A DNA stretch of 64,000 nucleotides from Thioalkalivibrio sulfidiphilus HL-EbGr7 (GCF_000021985.1 NC_011901.1:3172501-3236500), one strand, 5' to 3'. Shown: positions 30,486-40,308, numbered from the stretch's first letter. The notes: generated by a model from the letters alone, not told the origin. Numbers and translations: made by a program.

Positions 30486-32303
30486 ATGAGTGATCCTGCC
30501 CACGTGATCACCCCGTTGGAGGCCGGTTCACTGTCCGGCCTTTTCATTGAACGGGTCCGCCGTTCCCCCAACGCGTTGGCCTATCGCCAGTTTGACATCG
30601 GCAAGAACGCCTGGGTGGAGAGCACCTGGAGCGAGGTGGCCACCGAGGTGGGCCGATGGCAGCAGGCCATGCTCAAGGAGGGCCTCAAGCCCGGCGACCG
30701 GGTGGCGATCATGCTGCGCAACTGCCGGGAATGGGTGGTGTTCGACCAGGCCTGTCTGGGGCTGGGCCTGATCACCGTGCCCCTGTACACCGACGACCGC
30801 CCCGAGAACATCGCCTACATCGTGCGCGAGGCCGATGTGAAGCTGATGGTGGTAGAGGGCCGCCTGCAGTGGAAGAAGATCCTGGAGGTGCGCGACCGCC
30901 TCGAAGGTCTCAGGCGCATCATCTCCGTGAACACCATCGAGCCGGATGACAAGCCCGACGACCCGCGCCTGGATTCCCTGTCCGACTGGCTGTTCGGCCT
31001 CAAGGGCGAGCTGCAGGCCCATGCCCTGGAGCCCGACGAGCTGGCTACCATCGTCTATACCTCGGGCACCACCGGCAAGCCCAAGGGCGTGATGCTCAGT
31101 CACCGCAACATCCTGTTCAACGCCCATGCCTCCAGCCGCTGCGCGGATCTCAACGAACAGGACCTGTTCCTGTCCTTCCTGCCCCTGTCCCACACCCTGG
31201 AGCGCACCGCGGGCTACTACATGCCCATGATGGTGGGCGCCGCCGTGGCCTACGCCCGTTCCATCCAGACACTGGCCGATGATCTGGCCACCGTGCGGCC
31301 CACGGTGCTGATCTCCGTGCCGCGCATCTACGAGCGGGTCTACGGACGTATCAATGCCGGGCTGAAGGAGAAGTCTCTCTTGGCCCGCAAGCTGTTCATG
31401 ACCACCGTGGATGTGGGCTGGCGTCGCTTCGAGCACAGCCAGGGCCGCGCCGGCTGGCATCCCAAGCTGCTGCTCTGGCCGCTGCTGGAGAAGCTGGTGG
31501 CCAGCAAGGTGCTGGCGCGTCTGGGCGGGCGCCTGCGCTACGCCGTGTGCGGCGGTGCCCCCCTGCCGCCGCCCATTGCGCGATTCTTCATCGGCCTGGG
31601 TCTGCCCGTGTTCCACGGTTACGGCATGACCGAGTCGAGCCCGGTGGTGAGCGTAAATCGTCCCGACGACAACGTCCCGGCGAGCATCGGCAAACCCCTG
31701 CCCGGTGTGGAGGTGAAGATCGGTGACAAGGACGAGCTGCTGACCCGCAGTCCTTCCGTGATGCTCGGCTACTGGAACAACGAGGAGGCCACCCGCGCGA
31801 CCATCGACAGCGAGGGCTGGCTGCACAGCGGCGACAAGGCGCGCATGGACGAGACCGGGCACCTCTACATCACCGGGCGCATCAAGGAGATCATCGTGCT
31901 GGGCAATGGTGAGAAGGTGCCGCCCGCCGACATGGAGATGGCCATCGCCCTGGACCCGCTGTTCGACCAGGTCATGGTCATCGGCGAGGGCCGGCCCGCG
32001 CTCGCCGCCATCGTGGTGCTCAATCCCGAGGAATGGGCCGCCCTGGCAAAGGAACTGGACCTGGATCCCGAGAGCGAGGCGGATCTAAACGGCCGCTTCC
32101 TGGAGAAGACCCTGCGTACCCGCATCGCCAGGCAGCTCCATGAATTTCCCGGCTACGCCCAGGTGCGCAAGCTGATCGTCACCCTGGAGCCCTGGACGGT
32201 GGACGACGGCCTGCTCACGCCCACCCTCAAGATGAAGCGCGCACGCATCCTCGAGCGCTACAAGGACCAGGTCGAGGCCCTCTACGAAGGCTACACCGAG
32301 TGA
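30486..32303 (+). CDS. Long-chain fatty acyl-CoA synthetase (AMP-forming)
   Basis: Activates fatty acids to acyl-CoA. The ANL-superfamily P-loop YTSGTTGKPKGVMLSHRN lies at about 190-207, the motif HGYGMTESSPVVS at about 378-390, and SGDKARMDETGHLYITGRIK near 450-470. At 605 aa it resembles the FadD15-type ligases. Strong RBS (AAGGAGG). It overlaps the thioesterase gene by 4 bases. With the downstream FadL it forms a fatty-acid uptake and activation unit. Confidence 0.92.
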   Translation: MSDPAHVITPLEAGSLSGLFIERVRRSPNALAYRQFDIGKNAWVESTWSEVATEVGRWQQAMLKEGLKPGDRVAIMLRNCREWVVFDQACLGLGLITVPLYTDDRPENIAYIVREADVKLMVVEGRLQWKKILEVRDRLEGLRRIISVNTIEPDDKPDDPRLDSLSDWLFGLKGELQAHALEPDELATIVYTSGTTGKPKGVMLSHRNILFNAHASSRCADLNEQDLFLSFLPLSHTLERTAGYYMPMMVGAAVAYARSIQTLADDLATVRPTVLISVPRIYERVYGRINAGLKEKSLLARKLFMTTVDVGWRRFEHSQGRAGWHPKLLLWPLLEKLVASKVLARLGGRLRYAVCGGAPLPPPIARFFIGLGLPVFHGYGMTESSPVVSVNRPDDNVPASIGKPLPGVEVKIGDKDELLTRSPSVMLGYWNNEEATRATIDSEGWLHSGDKARMDETGHLYITGRIKEIIVLGNGEKVPPADMEMAIALDPLFDQVMVIGEGRPALAAIVVLNPEEWAALAKELDLDPESEADLNGRFLEKTLRTRIARQLHEFPGYAQVRKLIVTLEPWTVDDGLLTPTLKMKRARILERYKDQVEALYEGYTE

Positions 32304-32680
32304 GCGACACGCCCCGGGAGCCCTGCCTGCGCCTGCCCGCGGCCGCCGCGCCCACCAACGCGGGAGGTGACATCTTCGGCGGCTGGATCATGGCCCAGAT
32401 GGACATCGCCGGCAGCATCCCGGCGGTGCGCCGTGCCCGGGGGCGGGTGGTCACCGCCGCCGTGGAAGCCATGCATTTCAGAAGGCCCGTGCAGCGGGGC
32501 GACATGGTGAGCCTGTACGCCGAAGTGCTCACGGAGGGCCGCAGTTCCATGACCGTAGCCGTGGAGGTGTGCGTGGAGCGCAACCCCTATGAACCCGAGA
32601 TCCTGACCGTCGCCGATGGGCGGCTGGTCTACGTGGCAGTGGATGCCGATGGCAAGCCCCGGCCCCTGCCGGGTGCATGA
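32300..32680 (+). CDS. Acyl-CoA thioesterase, YciA-like hotdog protein
   Basis: 126 aa starting at GTG 32300 within the stop of the ligase gene. The hotdog signature PTNAGGDIFGGWIMAQMDIA (about 18-37) contains the catalytic Asp region of YciA-type enzymes. It hydrolyses acyl-CoA thioesters, and its pairing with a ligase suggests control of acyl-CoA pool size. Confidence 0.87.
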   Translation: MSDTPREPCLRLPAAAAPTNAGGDIFGGWIMAQMDIAGSIPAVRRARGRVVTAAVEAMHFRRPVQRGDMVSLYAEVLTEGRSSMTVAVEVCVERNPYEPEILTVADGRLVYVAVDADGKPRPLPGA

Positions 32681-32720
32681 CGACGACAATAAAACCAACG
32701 ACACAGCGGGAGAGAAATCC

Positions 32721-34049
32721 ATGCAGCATCGCCTGAACAAGACCACCCTGGCCTGGGCCGTGGGTCTGGCCCTGGGCGCCGCCCCCGGCGCCCTGCTGGC
32801 CGCCGGCTTCTACATCCAGGAGCAGAGCGTCAGCGGTCTGGGCCGCGCCTTCGCCGGTGAGGCGGCCATCGCCTCGGATGCCAGTACCATCTATTTCAAT
32901 CCGGCGGGCATGACCAGGCTCAAGGCGCCCGAGTTTCAGGCGGCGGTGCATCTGCTGGTGCCGAAGTCGACGGTGACCAATAGCGATTCCAGGGCGATCA
33001 CCCCGGGTACAGGTGGAAATCCGCTGCCCTATGAAGGCGGAAGCGGGGGCAACCCCTACGAGCCGAGCCCCGTTCCCAACCTGTTTTACGCGCGCCCGCT
33101 GAACGAGCAGACCTGGTTCGGCCTGGGGATCACGGCGCCTTTCGGGCTGGCGAATGAGTACGACCGGAATTTCTTTGCCCGCTATGACTCCACCGAGACC
33201 TCACTCAAGGTCATCGACATCGCACCGAGCATCGCATACCAGTTGAACGACCGGGTTTCCATCGGCGGCGGCATCAATATCCAGTATGCCGATGCGACCC
33301 TGAAAAACGCGCTTCCTGATCCGACGCGCGTCGGGGGGCCTTCCGTGGATACCGATGGTGAGTTCGCACTGAGCGGTGACAGTTGGGATTACGGTTTCAA
33401 TATCGGGCTTCTCGTGGACCTGAGTGACGACACCCGGATAGGCGTCCATTATCGCCAGGGAATCACTCACACCCTCGAGGGTACTGCGACAACCCGTCTG
33501 CCTTTCGGCCTCGGTGGCACGTCGGTATCGCAGGGTGGCGAGGCAGACCTCAAGTTGCCCGACATGGTGTCAGTGGGCTTGTCGCACAGATTCACGGATC
33601 GCTGGACCGGTCTGGCCCAGTACACCTGGTTCAACTGGTCCAACTTCGATGAGATCGCCGTGAAGCTGGCATCGGGTGATCATCCGGATCCGGTCCGACA
33701 GAACTACAAGAACAGCTGGGCACTGGCCCTGGGGGCTGAATACCAGCTGGATGATCGCTGGACGCTGCGCGGAGGCATCCAGTACGACACGACACCAACG
33801 CAGGATGGGTTCCGAACCACCCGCACGCCCGATGGCGATCGCACCTGGTTCTCTGCGGGTGCCAGCTATGAACGGGATAGCCGTCTCGGCTTCGACCTTG
33901 CCTACACCTACATTGATGTGGCCAAGGAGTCGCTGAATCTGGATCGTGAGTTCTACGATGGTTTGCCTTTTGCCTCGTCTGTCCAGTTGAGAGGCACCAC
34001 CGAAGGCCACGTCCACATCCTTGCCGCGGCCCTGCGCTACCGGTTCTGA
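32721..34049 (+). CDS. fadL: FadL-family outer-membrane fatty acid transporter
   Basis: 442 aa with a signal peptide (about 27 residues, GALLAAG). The conserved FadL N-terminus GFYIQEQSVSGLGRAFAGEA forms the hatch, with the family motif YFNPAGM. The beta-barrel ends in Phe (ALRYRF). It imports hydrophobic compounds across the outer membrane. ATG 32721 has RBS GGGAGAG. The middle of the gene (32960-33500) is less GC-rich than its neighbours. Confidence 0.9.
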   Translation: MQHRLNKTTLAWAVGLALGAAPGALLAAGFYIQEQSVSGLGRAFAGEAAIASDASTIYFNPAGMTRLKAPEFQAAVHLLVPKSTVTNSDSRAITPGTGGNPLPYEGGSGGNPYEPSPVPNLFYARPLNEQTWFGLGITAPFGLANEYDRNFFARYDSTETSLKVIDIAPSIAYQLNDRVSIGGGINIQYADATLKNALPDPTRVGGPSVDTDGEFALSGDSWDYGFNIGLLVDLSDDTRIGVHYRQGITHTLEGTATTRLPFGLGGTSVSQGGEADLKLPDMVSVGLSHRFTDRWTGLAQYTWFNWSNFDEIAVKLASGDHPDPVRQNYKNSWALALGAEYQLDDRWTLRGGIQYDTTPTQDGFRTTRTPDGDRTWFSAGASYERDSRLGFDLAYTYIDVAKESLNLDREFYDGLPFASSVQLRGTTEGHVHILAAALRYRF

Positions 34050-34573
34050 GGCTCCTCACCATACCTGGCCTGCAACTGGGCCAGGTGTCTTGCATACAGT
34101 TCCCAGATCCGGGGCGCCATGGCGCCCCGGCTTCCGGGATAGGTCAGGCGCATGGGATCGAAGCGGGTGAGCCGCTCGGTCTCGGTCAGGCGCAGCACGC
34201 CATCGATGACGTGGAAGATCAGCACGTGGGTGCCATCGCCGCGCGGCAGTGCGGCGCCCACGATGCCCGTGTCGTTGAGGCCCGGGCTGTTGCGCGCATC
34301 GCCGTCCTCCCCGGGCGGGCGGATCAGTGTCCCCACCAGTTCACGTACCGCGTCGGCGCAGGCCAGGCATATCTCGTCAGCCGCCGTGCCCGGCTCCCGG
34401 TTTACCTCGGACTCTATATCCGCATCTTCAAGAAACAGTTCCAGCTCGGCCACGGACTGGGCATTGCGTGCGCCGTTGGGCAGCAGCCGGGGTACCGCGT
34501 CGCCGCAGGAGGGGCAGGTCCAGCGGGCCACTCGTGGGCCGGCGAGCAGGTCGCTGTGCTTTGAATCGGTCAT
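34037..34573 (-). CDS. Unknown protein with CxxC zinc-ribbon-like motif
   Basis: 178 aa. I do not recognise the family. An N-terminal CPSC (WTCPSCGDAVPR) and a later CLAC (ICLACADAV) could bind one metal. The rest is mixed alpha/beta without a signal peptide. It overlaps fadL convergently by 13 bases. Confidence 0.65.
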   Translation of the reverse strand: MTDSKHSDLLAGPRVARWTCPSCGDAVPRLLPNGARNAQSVAELELFLEDADIESEVNREPGTAADEICLACADAVRELVGTLIRPPGEDGDARNSPGLNDTGIVGAALPRGDGTHVLIFHVIDGVLRLTETERLTRFDPMRLTYPGSRGAMAPRIWELYARHLAQLQARYGEEPQNR

Positions 34574-34681
34574 CGGGCGTAATGATGGATCTTGTCTAAA
34601 CTTTAAAGGTTTGGCCGGTCATCTGATGGCCCTGATTCTCAATGTGCCAACTGGGGTGCACCGATTCAAGCCGATGGCGAC

Positions 34682-35689
34682 ATGAGCAGCGAAACCTTTC
34701 CCGCCCTGATGATCCATGAAGACCGCCTCGCCCCGGGACGGGTCGAGTTGTGCCGCTTGTCCCGGGCGGAACTCATGGACGGGGAGGTGGAGATCGCCGT
34801 CGAGTATTCCAGCCTCAACTACAAGGACGCCCTGGCCATCACCGGGGGCGCACGCATCCTGCGTCACTCACCCCTGGTGGGCGGCATCGATGCCGCCGGG
34901 CGCGTGGTGGAATCAGGCCAGACGGGTCTGCCCGTCGGTACGCCGGTGCTGGTGACCGGCTGTGGGCTGGGGGAACTGCACCACGGCGGCTACGCCGCTC
35001 GCCTGCGCGTGCCGGCGGACTGGATCATCCCGATTCCCGAGGGACTGGACACCCGCGAGGCCATGCTGCTGGGCACGGCGGGGCTCACCGCCGCCCTGGC
35101 GCTCAGCCGGCTTGAGGACAACCGCCAGTCGGTTGAGGCGGGTCCCATGCTGGTCACCGGGGCCAGCGGCGGGGTCGGCGCGCTGGCGGTGTCCCTGCTG
35201 GCGGCCCGGGGCTTCGAGGTGGTGGCGCTCACCGGCAAGCCGGAACTGACGGACTGGCTGATGGGCCTGGGGGCGAGCCGTGTGCTGGACCGCGCCGCCT
35301 TCAGGCCCGGCAGGCGACCCCTGGAGAAGGCCCAGTGGGGCGGGGTGGTGGACACCGTGGGGGGCGAGTTGCTGGGAACACTCACGCGGGGCGTACGTCC
35401 CTGGGGGAACATCGTCTCCATCGGCCTGGCCGGCGGCGCCGACCTGCACACCACCGTGATGCCCTTCATCCTGCGGGGCGTGAGCCTGCTGGGCGTGACC
35501 TCCGCGAACTGCCCCCGGGACCAGCGCCTGCACCTCTGGCAGCGTCTCGCCAGCGACCTGCGCCCGTCGGATCTGGCGGCCCTGCACACGCGCACCGTGG
35601 GCCTGGCGGAACTGGTGGAGGTGAGTGAGCAGATGCTGGGCGGTCGGACATACGGGCGAACGCTGGTCGAGATCACAGCCAGTGGCTGA
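34682..35689 (+). CDS. acuI: YhdH/YhfP-family quinone oxidoreductase (AcuI-like acrylyl-CoA reductase)
   Basis: An MDR-family NADPH enzyme of 335 aa. The N-terminus has SSLNYKDALAITG (about 42-54). The Rossmann region is GASGGVGALAVSLL (about 160-173) and a C-terminal GVTSANCPRDQR follows. Close family members reduce acrylyl-CoA to propionyl-CoA; which substrate is used here is inferred. The 3' end CAGCCA-G-TGGCTG is a small palindrome next to heptamer hairpin A6. Confidence 0.85.
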   Translation: MSSETFPALMIHEDRLAPGRVELCRLSRAELMDGEVEIAVEYSSLNYKDALAITGGARILRHSPLVGGIDAAGRVVESGQTGLPVGTPVLVTGCGLGELHHGGYAARLRVPADWIIPIPEGLDTREAMLLGTAGLTAALALSRLEDNRQSVEAGPMLVTGASGGVGALAVSLLAARGFEVVALTGKPELTDWLMGLGASRVLDRAAFRPGRRPLEKAQWGGVVDTVGGELLGTLTRGVRPWGNIVSIGLAGGADLHTTVMPFILRGVSLLGVTSANCPRDQRLHLWQRLASDLRPSDLAALHTRTVGLAELVEVSEQMLGGRTYGRTLVEITASG

Positions 35690-35692
35690 TTA

Positions 35693-35766
35693 CAGTGGCA
35701 AGTGGCAAGTGGCAAGGGACTTCAAAAGCCGTTTTCCTTGCCACTTGCTACTTGAGACTGACCACT
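35693..35766. repeat. Heptamer hairpin A6 (AGTGGCA family)
   Basis: AGTGGCA three times, then AGGGA, a centre of about 18 bases, TTTTCCT, then mirror units TGCCACT, TGCTACT, TGAGACT and GACCACT. It starts 3 bases after the acuI stop and runs into a standard terminator. Confidence 0.88.
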
Positions 35767-35800
35767 AAAAAAGCGGCCCTTTCAGGCCGCTTCAAAAAAC
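35766..35800. terminator. Bidirectional intrinsic terminator
   Basis: AAGCGGCC pairs with GGCCGCTT around CTTTCA, with A tracts on the left and right. It serves acuI (+) and, less well, the small gene at 35827 (-). Confidence 0.85.
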
Positions 35801-35826
35801 CCCTGGGTGGAGGTCGGTCGTCATGC

Positions 35827-36177
35827 TCAGTATCGGAAGTTCATCTCCACCATCACCCCGCCATCGCCGGCCGGGTAGACCATGGCCCGGTTGCGCGGCT
35901 CCTGGGCGCTGATGCGCAGTTCCCGCGTGTAGTAGGCGGGCTGGGAGTAGGAACTTCTGAGGATTTGCTGGCCGAAGGCCTGTTCGCGGGCGAAGTCCTG
36001 ATTCAGGGCCGCGGTGGTTTGGGTCAGGGGCCCGTAGGCGTCCTCGTCTCCGTGGCTGGAGAACGGCAGGGAGATCAGAGTCGCGAGGATGGCCGCCGAT
36101 GCGGCGACCCGGAGGATCTGCCGGCTTTGAACCGGCCTGGCGCATGAGGCTGCGCAATGTGTTGTCTGGTGTGCCAT
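35827..36177 (-). CDS. Unknown small exported protein
   Basis: 116 aa from ATG 36177, with a hydrophobic signal-like segment (ILRVAASAAILATLISLPFS, about 21-40) after a long N-terminal region. The remainder is polar and Tyr-rich and ends GGVMVEMNFRY. No family recognised. The spacer upstream to 36473 shows no gene on either strand. Confidence 0.55.
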   Translation of the reverse strand: MAHQTTHCAASCARPVQSRQILRVAASAAILATLISLPFSSHGDEDAYGPLTQTTAALNQDFAREQAFGQQILRSSYSQPAYYTRELRISAQEPRNRAMVYPAGDGGVMVEMNFRY

Positions 36178-36473
36178 GGTGGGCAACCCCGCTGTCTTGG
36201 ATGTTCCGTGAGACCGGTGGCTTTGCGTCCCCGCCTTTCGACGGGTTTGCCTTTGTCCTGTGATCCAGATCGCATCTGGCCACGACTGTGATTCTGGTCA
36301 AGGAGCGGGTGCGGGTTTGAGGGTTTCATCACATCCTGCGGGCCCTTTCGTCGGTGCAAAGAGGCCGTTTGTCATCGCCCCATCTCGAGCGACGTGTCAG
36401 CAAGGTCAGGTACCTGGTTGAAAGCGGGGGGATAAATGCCACCGGGTTTGCGCTAATCCCGGCGGCGCCGTGG

Positions 36474-39167
36474 TCACAGCTGTTTGCCGACCCAGACCAC
36501 GCCTTCGTCCCCGGGCCGGACCCTCGTCGAGAAGCCCAGGCGCTTCACCAGGGCCAGCATGTTGCTGTTGCTGGACAGCACCTCCCCTTCCATCAGGGTC
36601 AGGTTCCGGGACCGCGCCACCTGCATCAGGCTTTGCATCAGGTGGGTGCCGATGCCCTTGCCCTGCCAGTCATCCGCCACCACCAGGGCGAACTCGCAGC
36701 TGCGCTGGTCCGGATTGGCGGTATAGCGGCCCACCGCCACCTGCAGTTCGGCACCGTCCTGGTCCAGGGTGGCGATGAAAGCCATCTCCCGGTCGTAGTC
36801 GATCTGGGTGAAGCGCACCAGCATCTGGGGGGTGAGTTCATGCAGGGCCTGCATGAAGCGGAAATAGCGGGATTCGTCCGAGAGCCCGCGCACGAAGGCC
36901 TGCTCGATCTGGGCATCCTCGGGGCGGATCGGGCGGATGGTGATGGGGGTGCCGTCGGGCAGTTGCCAGTGGCTCACCAGGCTGGACGGATAGGGGTGGA
37001 TGGCCATGTGGGCGTAGGGGTCCGCCTCGGCGGGCGGAAAGGCCACGCCGATCCGCGCATCGACCGCCGCCAGCCCGTGCTCGTCCACGATCAAGGGGTT
37101 GATGTCCATTTCCACCACCTGGGGCAGTTCGCACACCATCTCGGAGATGCGCAGCAGGACCCGCTCCAGGGCGGCGGCGTCCACCGCGGGCATGTGGCGG
37201 AAGCGCGCCAGCAGCCGCGCCACCCGAGTGCGGCTGATCATGTTGCGGATGATGGTCTCGTTGAGCGGCGGCAGGGCCACGGCCCGGTCCTGCATCACCT
37301 CCATCGAGGTGCCGCCGGAGCCGAAGCTGATCACCGGGCCGAACACCGGGTCGCGCAGCACACCCACCATCAGCTCCCGTCCATAGTGGCTGCGGTACAT
37401 ACGCTCCAGGGTCACGCCCTCGATCAGCGCGTCGGGCTGGGCCTCCCGGGCCGCCTGGAGCATCTCCTGGAAGTGCCTGCGCACCGCCTCCGCGCCGGTG
37501 ATGTTCAGACGCACGCCGCCCACGTCCGACTTGTGGGTGATGTCCGGCGAGGCGATCTTCATGGCCAGCGGGTAGCCCAGGGTGCTGGCCGCCACCAGGG
37601 CCTCGGCGGGAGTGCGTGCCAGCAGGGTCTGGGTCACGGGGATGCGGAAGGCGGACAGCACCGCCTTGGCCTCCAGGCTGCCCAGCACCTTGCGTCCCTC
37701 GGCCAGCACGCCCTCGATGATCAGTCGCGCGCCCTCCACGTCGGCGGGGCTGCGGTCGCTCAGGGGGCCGGGCACCTGCAACAGCAGGCGCTGGTTGCGC
37801 TCATACGCGGTGAGGTAGGCGAAGGCCTCCACCGAGGCCTCCGGGGTGGGGAAGTGGGGCAGGCCCGCCTCGCTGAAGCGCTTGCGCGCGGCGCTCACCT
37901 GCTTGCCGCCCATCCAGCAGGCCAGCACCGGCTTGCCCGGGCCGCTTTTGTCCTGTGCCTGCACCGCGCCGATGAGTTCCTCCGCCACCCCGTCCGGATC
38001 GGTCATGGCCTGGGGGGTAAGCATGGTGAGGATCCCGTCCACGTGCGGGTCCTCCAGGCACGCACCCAGCGCCGCGCGGTAGCGGCCGGCGTCCGCATCG
38101 CCCAGCAGGTCCAGGGGGTTGCCGTGGGACCACTGGGCCGGGAGGGTGGCGTCCAGGTGCTTGAGGGTGGACGGGGCCAGGGGCGCCATGGCCACGTCCA
38201 GTTCCACCGCCCGGTCGGTGGCCATCACCCCGGGGCCGCCGGCGTTGGTGATGATGGCCAGGCGATTGCCGCGTACGCGTGGTGCGGTGGACAGCAGGCG
38301 GGCGGCGGAGAACAGCTGCTGCACGGTCTGGGCGCGTACCGCGCCGGCCCGTTCCAGGGCGGCGTCGAACACGTCGTCGGCCCCCACCAGGGCACCGGTG
38401 TGGGACATGGCGGCCCGGGAGCCCTCCTCGTGACGGCCGGCCTTGATGACGATCACCGGTTTCATGCGCGCCGCCGCCCGCAGGCCGCTCATGAAACGCC
38501 GCGCGTGGCGGATGCCCTCCACGTACAGCAGGATGCTGTGGGTCTCGGCGTCCAGGGCCAGGAAGTCCAGCACGTCGCCGAAGTCCACGTCCGCCGCGTC
38601 GCCCAGGGAGGCCACCAGGGAGAAGCCGATGCGCTGGTCCTCGGCCCAGTCCAGGATGGCGGTGCAGATGGCGCCGGACTGGGACACCAGGGCCAGGTGG
38701 CCGGGCAGGGCGGTGTTGCGGCTGAAGGTGGCGTTGATCTTGTGCTTGGGCCGGATCACGCCCAGGCAGTTGGGGCCGATGAGGCGAAGCCCGGTCTCCC
38801 GGGCCGCCTCCAGCATGGCCGCCTGCAGGCGTTGCCCCTGGGAGCCCGCCTCGGCGAAACCCGCCGACATGACGATCGCCCCGGCCACCCCGGCCTCGCC
38901 GCACTGGCGCACGATGCCCGGCACCGTCTCGGCAGGTGTGGCAATCACGGCCAGCTCCGGCGGCCGCTCGATGGCGGCCACGTCCGGGTAGGCCCTCATG
39001 CCCATGATCTTCGGGTGGTTCGGATTGACCGGATGCAGGGCCCCCTCGTAACCGATGGCGCGCAGGTTGCGCATCACCAGCCCGCCCACCGCCTCGGGCC
39101 GGTCGCTGGCGCCGATCACGGCGATGCCCCGGGCGGAGAGGATGCGGCGCAGGTAGTGGGGACCCAT
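36474..39167 (-). CDS. Pat/PatZ-type protein lysine acetyltransferase (NDP-forming CoA ligase fold plus GNAT)
   Basis: 897 aa in the order of Salmonella Pat: CoA-binding domain ([16 protein letters not shown], about 13-28), succinyl-CoA-synthetase-like domain (PNCLGVIRPKHKIN, SHTGALVGADDVF), ATP-grasp domain (about 480-700; PLAMKIASPDITHKSDVGGV) and C-terminal GNAT domain (ITIRPIRPEDAQIEQAFV onward, about 735-897, with acetyl-CoA motif DDWQGKGIGTHLM). Pat acetylates and inactivates acetyl-CoA synthetase and other enzymes. It is divergent from an HDAC-family gene, suggesting a reversible acetylation pair. Confidence 0.88.
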   Translation of the reverse strand: MGPHYLRRILSARGIAVIGASDRPEAVGGLVMRNLRAIGYEGALHPVNPNHPKIMGMRAYPDVAAIERPPELAVIATPAETVPGIVRQCGEAGVAGAIVMSAGFAEAGSQGQRLQAAMLEAARETGLRLIGPNCLGVIRPKHKINATFSRNTALPGHLALVSQSGAICTAILDWAEDQRIGFSLVASLGDAADVDFGDVLDFLALDAETHSILLYVEGIRHARRFMSGLRAAARMKPVIVIKAGRHEEGSRAAMSHTGALVGADDVFDAALERAGAVRAQTVQQLFSAARLLSTAPRVRGNRLAIITNAGGPGVMATDRAVELDVAMAPLAPSTLKHLDATLPAQWSHGNPLDLLGDADAGRYRAALGACLEDPHVDGILTMLTPQAMTDPDGVAEELIGAVQAQDKSGPGKPVLACWMGGKQVSAARKRFSEAGLPHFPTPEASVEAFAYLTAYERNQRLLLQVPGPLSDRSPADVEGARLIIEGVLAEGRKVLGSLEAKAVLSAFRIPVTQTLLARTPAEALVAASTLGYPLAMKIASPDITHKSDVGGVRLNITGAEAVRRHFQEMLQAAREAQPDALIEGVTLERMYRSHYGRELMVGVLRDPVFGPVISFGSGGTSMEVMQDRAVALPPLNETIIRNMISRTRVARLLARFRHMPAVDAAALERVLLRISEMVCELPQVVEMDINPLIVDEHGLAAVDARIGVAFPPAEADPYAHMAIHPYPSSLVSHWQLPDGTPITIRPIRPEDAQIEQAFVRGLSDESRYFRFMQALHELTPQMLVRFTQIDYDREMAFIATLDQDGAELQVAVGRYTANPDQRSCEFALVVADDWQGKGIGTHLMQSLMQVARSRNLTLMEGEVLSSNSNMLALVKRLGFSTRVRPGDEGVVWVGKQL

Positions 39168-39379
39168 GGTGGCTCCGTGTCAGAGGTATCGGGCAGGTTT
39201 TCAGTGTTTCACGGCCATGTTGGCGTAATCAATCGTGCTGCATGCTGATTCCGGACAATGTGTTGGCCGATCGATGAGCTGATAATCTTGAAGCCTGTCC
39301 GTACGGACAGCGCCCCAGGCAAGTCCGGGATTTCCGGCCTTCCCCAGTTCCAGCCCGCAGCGGCCGAGGTGCGCCACGT

Positions 39380-40306
39380 ATGAGTCTGTACTTCATCTCC
39401 CATCCGGCCTGTCTGGAACACCACACGCCGGCCCATCACCCGGAGCGTCCCGAACGTCTTTCCGCCATCGACGATCAGCTCATCACCTCGGGCCTGGGCA
39501 TGTGGCTGGATCACCGCGAGGCGCCCCGGGTGACCCGGGAGCAGTTGCTGAGGGTGCATGACGGGGCCTACCTGGACGAACTTGCAGGCCTGCGACCCGG
39601 GCCGGACGAGACCCTGTGCATCGACGGCGGAGATACCTACGTGTCCGCGGGCAGCCTGGAGGCCGCCAGCCGGGCGGCCGGCGCGGTGGTGCACGGCGTG
39701 GACCTGGTGATGGGTGATGCGCGCAACGTGGCCTTCTGCAGCGTGCGGCCGCCGGGCCACCACGCCGGGCGCGACCAGGCCATGGGCTTCTGCCTCTACA
39801 ACAACATCGCCGTGGGCGCCGCCCATGGCCTGGAGGCCCACGGCCTGGAGCGGGTGGCCATCGCCGACTTCGACGTGCACCACGGCAACGGCACCGACGA
39901 CATCTTCCTGCACGAGCCCCGGGTGCTGCTGTGCTCCACCTTCCAGCACCCTTACTATCCCCACGCGGGCGCCGAGGACCGCCACGGCGCACCCCGGGTG
40001 AACGTACCCCTGCCCGCGGGTACCCGCGGCGCGGCCTATCGCGCCGCGGTCAGCGACCGCTGGCTGCCGGCGCTGGATGCCTTCCGGCCCCAGCTGCTGC
40101 TGATCTCGGCGGGTTTCGACGGCCACCTGGAAGACGACATGGCCGGTTTCGCCCTGGTGGAGGCGGACTACGAGTGGGTGACGCGCGAGCTGCGCGGGAT
40201 CGCGGAGCGCCACGCCGGCGGGCGCATCGTCTCGGTCCTGGAGGGAGGCTATGCCCTGTCAGCCCTGGGACGCAGCGTGGTGGCGCACCTCAAAGCCTTG
40301 CTTTGA
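39380..40306 (+). CDS. Histone deacetylase-family protein (AcuC/acetoin-utilisation type)
   Basis: Zinc-dependent deacetylase fold, 308 aa. Catalytic and metal motifs are RPPGHHAG (about 128-135), DFDVHHGNGTDD (about 164-175) and the ISAGFD Asp (about 248). YALSALG near the C-terminus contributes the Gly-rich end. Substrates could be acetyl-lysine of metabolic enzymes or acetylpolyamines. Divergence from the Pat-type gene (212 bp apart) favours the former. The 3' end is a perfect 9-bp palindrome containing the stop. Confidence 0.9.
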   Translation: MSLYFISHPACLEHHTPAHHPERPERLSAIDDQLITSGLGMWLDHREAPRVTREQLLRVHDGAYLDELAGLRPGPDETLCIDGGDTYVSAGSLEAASRAAGAVVHGVDLVMGDARNVAFCSVRPPGHHAGRDQAMGFCLYNNIAVGAAHGLEAHGLERVAIADFDVHHGNGTDDIFLHEPRVLLCSTFQHPYYPHAGAEDRHGAPRVNVPLPAGTRGAAYRAAVSDRWLPALDAFRPQLLLISAGFDGHLEDDMAGFALVEADYEWVTRELRGIAERHAGGRIVSVLEGGYALSALGRSVVAHLKALL

Positions 40307-40308
40307 GG
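40288..40308. repeat. Palindrome formed by the deacetylase 3' end
   Basis: CCTCAAAGC - CTT - GCTTTGAGG is perfect, the stop codon TGA (40304-40306) lies in the right arm, and the next base starts heptamer hairpin A7. Confidence 0.8.

Noticed and set aside
36354-39248. 964-codon open frame opposite the Pat-type gene
   Set aside because: Same codon-bias shadow effect; the minus strand encodes a complete five-part protein with recognisable motifs.
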